From Granulibacter bethesdensis CGDNIH1 (GTDB lineage Bacteria > Pseudomonadota > Alphaproteobacteria > Acetobacterales > Acetobacteraceae): 64,000 bases of DNA. Below, piece by piece: positions 34,142 to 42,562 of the stretch (position 1 is the first letter of the stretch; every line of letters begins with the position of its first letter). Under the pieces are notes generated by a model. It made no database searches and had not been told where the DNA came from. It saw nothing but the letters and a program-made list of their open reading frames with translations. The stretch covers positions 558,001 to 622,000 of the forward strand of contig NC_008343.2 in NCBI RefSeq assembly GCF_000014285.2, given 5' to 3'. The translations under genes were made by a program, and so were the position numbers.

Positions 34142-35025
34142 AATTCCGTGTCCGCCATCTGACCCGCTATCACTATGAAGATCCGGTCGATCTTGCCAGC
34201 CATATCCTGCATCTGACGCCGCGTGATTGTCGCGGGCAACAGGTTCTGACAACAGGGTTGGACATCGAACCTGCCCCTTCCCGTCGCGTGGATGGGCGGG
34301 ACCATTTCGGCAACCATCTCTCATGGCTTTCACTGGATCAGTCGCATCAGGTTTTTTCCGTCATGGCGGAAAGTATAGTGGAAGCCTTTTTCCCGCCTCC
34401 TCCACCCGATGAAGAGACGCCTGCCTGGGAAGAGGTCGCGGCCTTGGCCCGTGCGGGCAGTGGTACGGCTATGGAGGCGGCGGAATATGTATTTCCCAGT
34501 GTGATGGCCCCGGCTGATCCCGATGCAGGCCGCTATGTCGCTGTCAGCTTTCCTCCTGGACGGCCTGTTCTGGCTGCGCTGCGCGATCTGCTGGCGCGGA
34601 TCAGGGGAGAATTCAAATTTCGGGCCGGCATTACCGATCTGCACACGCCGGTTTCGCGGGTGGTAGCCCAAAAGGCGGGTGTCTGTCAGGATTTCAGCCA
34701 TATGGTGATTGCTGGCTTGCGTTGGCTCGGCCTGCCGGCCCGCTATGTCTCCGGATATATCCGTACCTATCCTCCGCCGGGACAGAAACGGCGGGAGGGA
34801 ACGGATGCATCCCATGCCTGGGTCGGATGCTGGCTTGGTCCTGCGCATGGCTGGGTGGATATCGACCCCACGAATAACCTGATCGTGTCCGATGAACATG
34901 TGGTGGTCGGCTGGGGCCGTGATTATGATGATGTCAGCCCGGTACGTGGCATCATTCTTGGCGGCGGCCGCCATGATATGCTGGTCAGTGTTGACCTGGC
35001 ACCGCTGGAGGAGGAGGTCACCTGA
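34138..35025 (+). CDS. Transglutaminase-like protein (bacterial transglutaminase/protease family)
   Basis: 295 residues starting at a GTG that overlaps the previous stop (GTGA). It has the N-terminal beta domain (FRVRHLTRYHYEDPV) and a papain-like core with triad C183 (GVCQDFSH), H226 (ASHAWVG) and D243 (DIDPTNN). All three catalytic residues are intact. No signal peptide is present, so it acts in the cytosol. In this widespread cluster the transglutaminase-like protein is thought to cleave or transfer peptide bonds on the product of the ATP-grasp and amidoligase partners. It is the last gene of the cluster; the antiporter gene follows 36 bases later on the same strand. Confidence 0.9.
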   Translation: MKFRVRHLTRYHYEDPVDLASHILHLTPRDCRGQQVLTTGLDIEPAPSRRVDGRDHFGNHLSWLSLDQSHQVFSVMAESIVEAFFPPPPPDEETPAWEEVAALARAGSGTAMEAAEYVFPSVMAPADPDAGRYVAVSFPPGRPVLAALRDLLARIRGEFKFRAGITDLHTPVSRVVAQKAGVCQDFSHMVIAGLRWLGLPARYVSGYIRTYPPPGQKRREGTDASHAWVGCWLGPAHGWVDIDPTNNLIVSDEHVVVGWGRDYDDVSPVRGIILGGGRHDMLVSVDLAPLEEEVT

Positions 35026-35061
35026 CTTCTTTGTCCTCCTGTCAGCAGGAGCAGGATACGC

Positions 35062-36672
35062 TTGGAACAGTTCGAGTTTCTGATTCTTCTGCTGGCAGCC
35101 ATTGTCGGGTTGGAGGTGCTGGCCCGTAGGCTGCATCTGCCCGCCGCCGCGGCTTTCATTCTGGGTGGTGGTGCGCTGGCACTCATACCCGGGATAGGGA
35201 TGCCGGATGTTGATCCCGACCTGATTCTGGTGATTTTTCTGCCGCCTCTGCTGATGAGCGGCGCATATATGACTGTGTGGCGTGATTTCCGGCAGAATCT
35301 GCGGGGTATTTTGCTCCTGGCTGTGGGAGCCGTAATTTTCACCACTATGGTGGTGGGTATCGGCGTCAAATGGTTGCTGCCCGACCTGCCATGGGCGGTG
35401 TGTTTTGCGCTTGGCGCCATTGTGTCGCCCCCGGATGCGGTTGCGGCCAACGCGGTACTGGAACGGGTGAGTCTGCCGAGCCGCATCACCGTGCTGTTGC
35501 AGGGCGAAAGCCTGCTGAATGATGCCGCCGGGCTGGTGCTGTTCCGTTTTGCGATTGTCGCGGCATTGACGGGAACGTTCAGCCTGTCTGGCGCACTGAC
35601 CTCGTTTTGTGTTCTCTCGGTGGGTGGTGTGGCGCTGGGGGCTGTGATTGCGTACGCCGGATTGCTGGCGATCCGCTGGCTGCATGGCCATGGTGAGGCC
35701 GTCGTGACGGTCACGCTGTTGATGGCCGCCATATCCTATATCGGCGGAGAGAAACTCCATGTTTCCGGCGTTCTGTCGACCGTGACAACTGGCCTTATCG
35801 TCGGCTGGCGACAGCATGAGGTGTTTTCGGCCGATACGCGGATGCGTGCCCATGCCGTGTGGGGCAGTCTGGTGTTTCTGCTGGAATCTGTCCTGTTCAT
35901 GTTTATCGGCCTTTCCCTGCGAGGCGTGCTGGGAAGGCTGGAAGATCAGGGGAACGCCGTTCAAGCCTTTCTGCTCCCCTCCCTTCTGGTAGTGTCCCTT
36001 GTTGTTGTCTCCCGGTTTGTCTGGCTATATGCGGCGGACGGATTTTATTCTCTGATGCGGGTTATTGGCGTCAGACATGGGCCGGCGCCTTCTCTGGCAG
36101 CGTCTACCATCATGGGTTGGGCGGGAATGAGGGGGGTGGTGAGTCTGGTCGCGGCATTATCCGTCCCGGAAACCATGCCGGGCCGTGATTTCATCCTGAT
36201 CGCTACCTTCCTGGTTATTCTGGTGACGGTCCTGGTGCAGGGTACCACACTGGAACCGCTTATCCGGCTGCTGCGTCTGAGTGGCGCCGAGGAACTGGAA
36301 ATGAAGCGTCACTCGGAAGACCGGGCATGGGCTTCTATGACAGCGGCGCAATACCGGGCCATCCAGAGGGCTTCTCACACCCCTGATGGCAAGGAACGTC
36401 ATCCCCGTCTGCTGGAGCAATATGCCCATCGGGCAAGTGTCGCGTCTATCTATGCGAAAAATCCGGACGAGCATCGCCCGCATGAAATTGACCATTTCAT
36501 GGCGATACTGGAAGCCATCAAGGCAGGGCGGCATGAGGTTCTGCGCCTGCACCGCGCCGGAGAAATTACTGACGCCGTGCTCCACGACATGGAGCAGGAG
36601 CTTGATTTACAGCAATTGGTTGCTGAGGCCCGGGTCACTAAGGACGGGGAGGAATTGATCCTCCCCGCATAG
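35062..36672 (+). CDS. Na+/H+ antiporter, CPA1 family
   Basis: A 536-residue inner-membrane antiporter with about 12 membrane segments in the first 400 residues. CPA1 blocks are FLPPLLMSGAYMTVW, GAIVSPPDAVAANAVLER with the ion-site aspartate, and GESLLNDAAGLVLFRFA with the ND pair. The C-terminal 130 residues are hydrophilic and charged, a probable cytoplasmic regulatory tail. The start appears to be TTG (AGGA about seven bases upstream); no nearer ATG fits. It exchanges sodium or potassium for protons, but the ion is not determinable here. It may be co-transcribed with the preceding cluster and converges with hss across 15 bases. Confidence 0.9.
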   Translation: MEQFEFLILLLAAIVGLEVLARRLHLPAAAAFILGGGALALIPGIGMPDVDPDLILVIFLPPLLMSGAYMTVWRDFRQNLRGILLLAVGAVIFTTMVVGIGVKWLLPDLPWAVCFALGAIVSPPDAVAANAVLERVSLPSRITVLLQGESLLNDAAGLVLFRFAIVAALTGTFSLSGALTSFCVLSVGGVALGAVIAYAGLLAIRWLHGHGEAVVTVTLLMAAISYIGGEKLHVSGVLSTVTTGLIVGWRQHEVFSADTRMRAHAVWGSLVFLLESVLFMFIGLSLRGVLGRLEDQGNAVQAFLLPSLLVVSLVVVSRFVWLYAADGFYSLMRVIGVRHGPAPSLAASTIMGWAGMRGVVSLVAALSVPETMPGRDFILIATFLVILVTVLVQGTTLEPLIRLLRLSGAEELEMKRHSEDRAWASMTAAQYRAIQRASHTPDGKERHPRLLEQYAHRASVASIYAKNPDEHRPHEIDHFMAILEAIKAGRHEVLRLHRAGEITDAVLHDMEQELDLQQLVAEARVTKDGEELILPA

Positions 36673-36687
36673 GTGTCGTTGCAGTAG

Positions 36688-38094
36688 TCAGACCAGGATA
36701 TTTTTGAAGCGATAGGGCTCGCTGCGGTCAAGATCTTCCGGGAACAGCGTTTCCCGGCCATCAAGCGGCGTCCAGTCGGAGTAGGCACCTGCCATTTCGC
36801 CCAGATAAGGGCGCATGATATCCAGGGCGCGCACATGGTCGATTTCGTCGGCTTCGACCACGCCGCGGGCCGGATTTTCGATCGCCCAGACGATCGCGGC
36901 CAGCACCGCGGCCGTCACCTGCAGGCTGGTGGCGTTGTTATGGGGGGCGAGCTTGCGGGCTTCCTCAATGGTCAGGCGGGAGCCGAACCAGTAGACGCCG
37001 CGCTCATGACCCATCAGCAGGACGCCGAGTTCGTCCATACCGCTTTCGATTTCGTTCATCATCAGACGCTGGCGGGGCTGCATCTGCCAGTTTTTGCCCG
37101 CCAGTTCATGCACCGACAGAACTGCGTCATCGCAGGGATGGTAGGCATAATGAACGGTCGGGCGATAGCGAACGGAGCTGCCTTCCCGCACGGTAAAGTA
37201 ATCGGCGATCGAGATCGCTTCGTTATGCGTGATCAGGAAGCCATGATACGGGCCTTCCAGCGGCGTCCAGCTACGCACCCGGGTGGAAGCGCCGGGGCGC
37301 ATCAGGTAGATCGCCGCACCGCAGCCGAAATCGTGATGGCGCCCGCCGGACGGCAACTCCGCCTCATGCGTGCCCCAGCCCAGCTCGGCAGGCTGGCAGC
37401 CTTCACCGACGAAACCGTCAATGGACCAGGTATTGACGAACTCGCCGACTGCTTTGGGACGGTTGCTGACCTGGGTATCGCGCTCGGCGATATGGATCGC
37501 CTGAATGTTCAGTGTCTGCGCCAGGGCCGCCCAGCCTTCGCGCGTGGTCGGGGCGGTGATTTCGTGGCCGGTATCGCGGGCAATGGTTAACAAAGCGTCC
37601 TTGACCAGATGGGAAACGAAACCGGGATTGGCACCATGGGCGATCAGCGCGGTCGGGGCGTCTTCCGGACAGCCTTCACGCAGCGCCAGAGCACTTTCAC
37701 GCAACGCATAGTTGGAACGCTGGGAGGGTGTCAGATCGGGATCGGTATATCCGCCCGGCCATGGCTCAATGCAGGTATCGGTATAAAGCGCCCCCAGTTC
37801 ACGGCAGAGCAGGATCAGGGCGACGGAAGAAACCTCTACCGACAGATTGACCAGAAAATCCCCTTTGCCGAGTAGTGGCAACAGGATATCCCGGTAGTTT
37901 TCACGGGTCAGCTGTATAACATGATGAGCGATCCCATATTCAGCCGCGATAGCCGCACCGCGATCATCGGCGGTGACAATGGTGATCCGATCTGAGGGCA
38001 TCGCGACATGACGCAGGATCAAGGGCAGTACGCCCTGGCCGATACTGCCGAAGCCAAGAATGACCATCCGACCGTCGAAGCTGAGAGAGACCAT
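36688..38094 (-). CDS. hss: Homospermidine synthase
   Basis: A 468-residue NAD-dependent cytosolic enzyme that joins two putrescine molecules (or putrescine and spermidine) to form homospermidine. The saccharopine-dehydrogenase-like fold starts with the NAD motif ILGFGSIGQG. Family blocks are DTCIEPWPGGYTD, HGANPGFVSHLVK, NTWSIDGFVGEGCQPAELGWGT and EGPYHGFLITHNEA. Length fits alphaproteobacterial Hss (about 470-480). It is divergent from a PLP decarboxylase that would supply putrescine, so this pair is a compact polyamine route. Start choice is weakly supported because no strong Shine-Dalgarno sequence precedes it. Confidence 0.95.
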   Translation of the reverse strand: MVSLSFDGRMVILGFGSIGQGVLPLILRHVAMPSDRITIVTADDRGAAIAAEYGIAHHVIQLTRENYRDILLPLLGKGDFLVNLSVEVSSVALILLCRELGALYTDTCIEPWPGGYTDPDLTPSQRSNYALRESALALREGCPEDAPTALIAHGANPGFVSHLVKDALLTIARDTGHEITAPTTREGWAALAQTLNIQAIHIAERDTQVSNRPKAVGEFVNTWSIDGFVGEGCQPAELGWGTHEAELPSGGRHHDFGCGAAIYLMRPGASTRVRSWTPLEGPYHGFLITHNEAISIADYFTVREGSSVRYRPTVHYAYHPCDDAVLSVHELAGKNWQMQPRQRLMMNEIESGMDELGVLLMGHERGVYWFGSRLTIEEARKLAPHNNATSLQVTAAVLAAIVWAIENPARGVVEADEIDHVRALDIMRPYLGEMAGAYSDWTPLDGRETLFPEDLDRSEPYRFKNILV

Positions 38095-38316
38095 AAATAA
38101 GAAAATCCCCGGATACTATGATGCGGGCCATACCTGAACAGCCAGAGTCATCAGGCTGTATTTTGTCCAGGCACAAAGGCACCGTTGGGGAACGTCTGCC
38201 AGCCTGCTTTTTCCCTCAAGAGAAATATTAAAGACATTTGCATTCTGGAGCCTTTTCCCCCTGCAGAAGACTGGCCCGGACCGCTATAGCCACATGACGA
38301 CTCAAGGGAGCCTGGA

Positions 38317-40671
38317 ATGGAATACGGACGCCGCTTCAAATTTCTGGTCTGCGCACCGACCTTTAACCCGGACGATCTGGAAGGTATCCGCCTTCAACAG
38401 ATTCTGGAGGAGATCGAGCAGGACGGATATTTCGTGCTGCGCGCCCGCCGGGATGACGATGCGGAGCTGGCCATCCGTACCGACGCCGCCATTGGTTGCG
38501 TCATCGTTGACTGGGGCAAGAAAGGGGCGGCTGGTAAGGCGGCCGGGCTGATTGAACTGATCCGCAAGCGCGGTCTGGATGTGCCGATCATCGTGCTGGT
38601 ACGTCGCCACAGGCTGGAAGATATCCCGGTCGCTGTGCTGGACAATATCGACAGCTTTATCTTCCTGGCTGACGAAACGCCTGACTTTATCGCGAAAAAC
38701 CTAGTCGCACGCCTGCGGCAATATGCCGATACGCTGAAGACGCCTTTTTTCGGCCAGTTGGTCGACTATGCCGAGCAGGGCAACATGTTGTGGACCTGTC
38801 CGGGGCATAATGGCGGCGTGTTCTATCGCCGCAGCCCGATCGGCCGCATTTTCGTTGAGCATTTGGGCGAGGCGATCTTTCGTGACGATCTGGACAATTC
38901 CGTGCTTCAGCTGGGTGATCTGCTGACCCATGAAGGTCCGGCCCTGAAAGCCCAGCGGGAAGCCGCCACGATTTTCGGAGCCGAGCGGACGTATTTCGTG
39001 CTGAATGGCACCTCGACCTCCAACAAGATCGCGCTGAATGCTCTGTTAGCGGAAGGCGATCTGGTGCTGTTCGACCGTAACAACCACAAGGCGGCGCATC
39101 ATGGCGCTTTGCTGTTGAGTGGGGCTGTGCCGGTTTATATTGATACCGCCCGCAACCCGCATGGCATGATCGGTCCGATGCGGCGGGATGCGTTGAATGA
39201 AGAGGCGCTGAGAGAAGCGATCCGCACTCATCCGCTGGTGCGCGATCCGGAAGCGTGGCGCAAGCCTCGCCCGTTCCGCGTGGCGATGATCGAGCAGTGC
39301 ACCTATGACGGCACTATCCATTCGGCTGAGGAAGTGCTGGCGACGATCGGCCATCTGTGTGACTATATCCTGTTCGATGAAGCATGGGCCGGTTTCATGA
39401 AGTTCCACCCGCTGTTCCGGGGGCGCTTCGGCATGGGTCTGCGCAATCTGGGTGAGAACGATCCCGGTATCATCGTGACACAGAGCACGCACAAGCAGCT
39501 CGCTTCTTTCTCTCAGGCATCACAGATCCATGTGAAGGACAGTCATCTGAAAGGGCAGGACCGTCAGATCGGTCACAACCGTTTCAACGAGATGTTCCTG
39601 CTGCACGCCTCCACCAGCCCGTTCTATCCGCTGTTCGCCTCCCTTGATGTCGGTGCGCAGATGATGAAAGGCCGCTCCGGCGAGGTATTGTGGGACGATA
39701 CGGTCCGGTTGGGGATCGAACTGCGCAAAAAGATCAGGCTGACGCGGAAAGAATACAAACAGGCGCAGACCAGCCCCGATCTGCAGTGGTTTTTTGAGCC
39801 GTTCGTCCCCAAGCGTGTGCAGCCCTCGGAAAAGGCGGAGGCCTTCGCCGGATTACGTTGGGAAGATGCGCCGACGGATCTGCTGGCTTCGGATCCGGAA
39901 CAGTGGATGTTGCGCCCCGGTGATGACTGGCACGGCTTCCCCGACCTGCATCCTGGCTGGGTTATGACCGATCCGAACAAACTGACCTTGCTGACACCCG
40001 GTTTTGATGGACGCAACGAGGACAACTACGCCGATCATGGCGTGCCGGCGCCGGTGGTGGCGGAATATCTGCGTCAGAACCGCATCGTGCCGGAAAAGAA
40101 CGATCTGAATTCTCTGCTGTTTCTTCTGACGCCCGGTATTGAAAGCAGCAAGGCGGGAACGTTGCTGTCCTATCTTGTCACGTTCAAAAACCTGCATGAT
40201 CAGAACGTGCTGTTGTCCGACGCCATTCCGGATTTCGTGGCACGTCGACGGGAGCGCTATAAGAACGTGCGTTTGCGTGATCTCTGCGCGGAAATGCACG
40301 CTTTCTATCGAGACCGGCAGGTCAGCCGGTTACAGGCGGAACAGTTCATGGCGCAGCACCTGCCCGAGATGGCCATGCTGCCGCACGAGGCCATGCGCGA
40401 ACTGGTGCGCAACAATGTCGATTACCTGCCCCTGGAAGAAGCGCAGGGAAGAATCGCCGCGACATTGTGGCTGGTTTATCCGCCGGGTATCGCGACCATC
40501 GTTCCCGGTGAAAGGCTCGGTCCCAATGCGGAGCCTATGGTCGCCTATCTGAAAGCTTTTGAAGATGCGGCAAATCAGTTCCCCGGATTTGAAAATGAGA
40601 TTCAGGGCTTATATCGAGAAAATAAAGATGGCAGGATTCGTTTTTATACATATTTTGTAAGGGAGCGCTGA
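38317..40671 (+). CDS. Ornithine/lysine/arginine decarboxylase (fold-type I PLP)
   Basis: 784 residues of the large inducible-type basic amino acid decarboxylases. The N-terminal 130 residues form the receiver-like wing domain (LVCAPTFNPDDLEG and DVPIIVLVRRH). The PLP core contains MLWTCPGHNGGVFYRRSP, LNGTSTSNKIALNALL, LFDEAWAGFMKFHP and the PLP lysine K393 in TQSTHKQLASFSQ. A C-terminal domain follows. Substrate cannot be fixed from sequence alone, but divergence from homospermidine synthase favours ornithine (giving putrescine). A hairpin terminator follows the stop. Confidence 0.9.
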   Translation: MEYGRRFKFLVCAPTFNPDDLEGIRLQQILEEIEQDGYFVLRARRDDDAELAIRTDAAIGCVIVDWGKKGAAGKAAGLIELIRKRGLDVPIIVLVRRHRLEDIPVAVLDNIDSFIFLADETPDFIAKNLVARLRQYADTLKTPFFGQLVDYAEQGNMLWTCPGHNGGVFYRRSPIGRIFVEHLGEAIFRDDLDNSVLQLGDLLTHEGPALKAQREAATIFGAERTYFVLNGTSTSNKIALNALLAEGDLVLFDRNNHKAAHHGALLLSGAVPVYIDTARNPHGMIGPMRRDALNEEALREAIRTHPLVRDPEAWRKPRPFRVAMIEQCTYDGTIHSAEEVLATIGHLCDYILFDEAWAGFMKFHPLFRGRFGMGLRNLGENDPGIIVTQSTHKQLASFSQASQIHVKDSHLKGQDRQIGHNRFNEMFLLHASTSPFYPLFASLDVGAQMMKGRSGEVLWDDTVRLGIELRKKIRLTRKEYKQAQTSPDLQWFFEPFVPKRVQPSEKAEAFAGLRWEDAPTDLLASDPEQWMLRPGDDWHGFPDLHPGWVMTDPNKLTLLTPGFDGRNEDNYADHGVPAPVVAEYLRQNRIVPEKNDLNSLLFLLTPGIESSKAGTLLSYLVTFKNLHDQNVLLSDAIPDFVARRRERYKNVRLRDLCAEMHAFYRDRQVSRLQAEQFMAQHLPEMAMLPHEAMRELVRNNVDYLPLEEAQGRIAATLWLVYPPGIATIVPGERLGPNAEPMVAYLKAFEDAANQFPGFENEIQGLYRENKDGRIRFYTYFVRER

Positions 40672-40679
40672 CTGATCAT

Positions 40680-40702
40680 GGCCTGACATCTGATGTCAGG
40701 CC
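40680..40702 (+). terminator. Terminator hairpin after the decarboxylase gene
   Basis: Stem GGCCTGACAT (40680-40689) pairs with ATGTCAGGCC (40693-40702) around a 3-base loop, followed by TTCTCC. The stem is strong and the T-run weak. It starts 8 bases after the decarboxylase stop. Confidence 0.7.
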
Positions 40703-40777
40703 TTCTCCTGATGGACATTTTGAAAAATAAGTTTGAGGCCGCATTGAATATTTGATTTCCATATTTTTTTCTGCGTT

Positions 40778-40807
40778 AATTTTCCTAAATTTTTATTCAG
40801 GAAAATT
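40778..40807 (+). promoter_or_regulatory. Hairpin enclosing the ribosome-binding site of the pepsin-like gene
   Basis: AATTTTCCT (40778-40786) pairs perfectly with AGGAAAATT (40799-40807) around a 12-base AT-only loop apart from its last base. The right arm contains the Shine-Dalgarno AGGA, 8 bases before the ATG at 40811. In RNA this would hide the ribosome-binding site in a weak, mainly A-U stem, a layout seen in RNA thermometers. Confidence 0.5.
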
Positions 40808-40810
40808 GAA

Positions 40811-41857
40811 ATGATTACGAATAAATTATACCGATCCTTTGTTTTAGCAGGTTTGTTTCTGGCAACGACCCCGCTGGCATATACCCAGTTTGCACATGCC
40901 CAGTCTTGGCAGGCTTCCTCATCTGTCAAAGTAAGTCGCTCTGTCTCTGTTACCAGATCTTCCTCTCCTATGCCGAAGAGTGTCGGCATTCCTCTTTTCC
41001 CGATCAGGGCAGGCAATGTTCCTGTTATGGTCCATATTTCTATCGGTGGCGGACCGACAACATCTGTTTCGGTGGATACAGGCTCGGCAGGTCTTTACGT
41101 CATGCAGAAGGATGCCGGGCCTGATCTCGTGGCACTTCCGACACGGGTCCGGCAGGGTTATACGGATGGCACCAGATTCGATGGATACTGGGCCAAGACA
41201 ACCATTGCATTTCCGGATTCTCAAGGACCGGTGACAACAAGGCAGCCGATTGTCGTCGGTGTGATCACGCGGGTTTACTGCGCGGCTACCCAACCCAATT
41301 GCCCGGGCAGTATCAACAAGCCCGGCATTATGGGAATCAGCATGAACACAAGCACCAGTCTGGTCAGCCCCTTGGCGCAGCTGCCTACTCCATTATCGAA
41401 TGGGTATATTATTGATGTCCGGGACAGAAAAACACCGACTCTGACAGTCGGGCTGACCCAGGAAAATACGGCAAAATTCAGCTTTGCAGCGCTTAAACCT
41501 ACTAAAGCAGGCCCATCTGGTGCGCCGTCATGGACGGGAACATCTTTAACAGGCTGTTATACCGTCAATGGGGAGGCTGCCTCATGCACACCGATTTTGT
41601 TTGATACCGGTGCTTCCTATGGGGTTTTCAATATAGGAAATGCAAATCCGAAACTGAGCAGGACAGGCTGCCTGTCACAGGGGCAGAAATTCGAGATTGA
41701 TTTCAAGGATGTTTTTCATCTGGCTTTGATGACGACCGCGAACACGGTTTTTTGTGTCTCTAAAACGGCCACATCTTCCAATATTGGTTCTGCGCCGTTC
41801 CGCTATATGGCGGTTGCCTATGACGCACAGAATGGCCGATTGGGATTTATGCAGTAA
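40811..41857 (+). CDS. Exported pepsin-like (A1-type, bilobal) aspartic protease homologue
   Basis: 348 residues with a signal peptide (LAGLFLATTPLAYTQFAHA, cleavage near residue 30). Two aspartic-protease active-site motifs lie in one chain: D89 in VSVDTGSAG and D265 in ILFDTGASY, 176 residues apart (183 in pepsin). A flap-like segment GYTDGTRFDGYWAKT near 117-130 resembles the Y-x-x-G-T flap of pepsins, and GIMGISM at 172-178 matches the G-I-x-G loop of lobe 1. Cysteine pairs (157/164, 249/259) could form disulfides. The gene and its flanks are visibly more AT-rich than their neighbours, suggesting recent acquisition. Bacterial A1 homologues are uncommon. Activity is not proven. Confidence 0.75.
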   Translation: MITNKLYRSFVLAGLFLATTPLAYTQFAHAQSWQASSSVKVSRSVSVTRSSSPMPKSVGIPLFPIRAGNVPVMVHISIGGGPTTSVSVDTGSAGLYVMQKDAGPDLVALPTRVRQGYTDGTRFDGYWAKTTIAFPDSQGPVTTRQPIVVGVITRVYCAATQPNCPGSINKPGIMGISMNTSTSLVSPLAQLPTPLSNGYIIDVRDRKTPTLTVGLTQENTAKFSFAALKPTKAGPSGAPSWTGTSLTGCYTVNGEAASCTPILFDTGASYGVFNIGNANPKLSRTGCLSQGQKFEIDFKDVFHLALMTTANTVFCVSKTATSSNIGSAPFRYMAVAYDAQNGRLGFMQ

Positions 41858-41868
41858 GAGAGAGATTA

Positions 41869-41906
41869 TAAAAAACGCCGCATGCTTTGTTACCGGGCAT
41901 GCGGCG
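41869..41906 (-). terminator. Intrinsic terminator after the Fae-like gene
   Basis: Stem CGCCGCATGC (41876-41885) pairs with GCATGCGGCG (41897-41906) around an 11-base loop. On the minus strand it is followed by a TTTTTTATAA run (41866-41875). It ends the Fae-like transcript and faces the stop of the pepsin-like gene. Confidence 0.9.
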
Positions 41907-41929
41907 CTTGCTATGATCGGGATAGAGAA

Positions 41930-42478
41930 TCAGATTTTCCCGTCCAGTCCCATCTGATGATATTTGTGAATGATCTTGTCCTGGTTTTCGAGCAGCCAGT
42001 CGATTGACGGTTCGTTCTGCATGGCCTTGCGGATGGCTTCCGTTGTGCCTTTGCGCTGGATTTCGAACAGCGCCTTATGATCCAGATTGTCGTCATTGAT
42101 CACAGACGGCGCCAGCCACACGGAACAGATGATGCCAAGATCATTGACCTGATCTTTCGGCAGATAGCCTTCCCGTACGGCATCCAGAACACCGTTGGCG
42201 ATGGCGAATTGAACCGTGCCCATCAGGATATTGGTGTAGCGCTGGCTTTTCACGGTTACTTTGGACACGCACAGAGTCACTGGGCGAACCTGTATCCCGG
42301 TGTTCAGAATGGCGAAAACACGACTGTGACCGGCAACCTGATCGCCTACCAGAGTGGCGAGAGCAGTGCCGACCGGCCCGTCCAGCGCACCGATGACGAC
42401 TTCCGGTTCTGCCGCGGTGCCGGGTGGTCCGCCAGCGACCAGAGCCTCACCGGTACGCAGGATAATACGTTCGCTCAT
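41930..42478 (-). CDS. Formaldehyde-activating enzyme (Fae) family protein, divergent
   Basis: A 182-residue member of the Fae family, whose founding enzyme condenses formaldehyde with tetrahydromethanopterin in the cytosol. Matching blocks are GEALVAGG near the N-terminus, IGALDGPVGTALA, PVTLCVSKVTVKS and GTVQFAIANGVLDAV; the last two line up with the classical KPxTxxxxKVT and GPAQxxVAxAV segments. The proposed catalytic histidine of classical Fae (H22, in EVAHIDLIIG) is replaced: the aligned stretch here reads AAEPEVVIG. This suggests a paralogue with altered or lost activity. GGAG lies 8 bases before the ATG. pcaL lies 84 bases upstream on the same strand. Confidence 0.82.
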   Translation of the reverse strand: MSERIILRTGEALVAGGPPGTAAEPEVVIGALDGPVGTALATLVGDQVAGHSRVFAILNTGIQVRPVTLCVSKVTVKSQRYTNILMGTVQFAIANGVLDAVREGYLPKDQVNDLGIICSVWLAPSVINDDNLDHKALFEIQRKGTTEAIRKAMQNEPSIDWLLENQDKIIHKYHQMGLDGKI

Positions 42479-42562
42479 GGAGGGGTCTCCTTATCGGATG
42501 AGGGGAAGGAAATGAGGGGGCTGACAGATTGGCCGTATCGAATTCTGCCCGCCTCAGAGATA

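Noticed and set aside
34330-35964. 544-residue open frame opposite the transglutaminase and antiporter genes
   Set aside because: Crosses two real genes on the other strand and has Gln/His/Arg-rich antisense composition.
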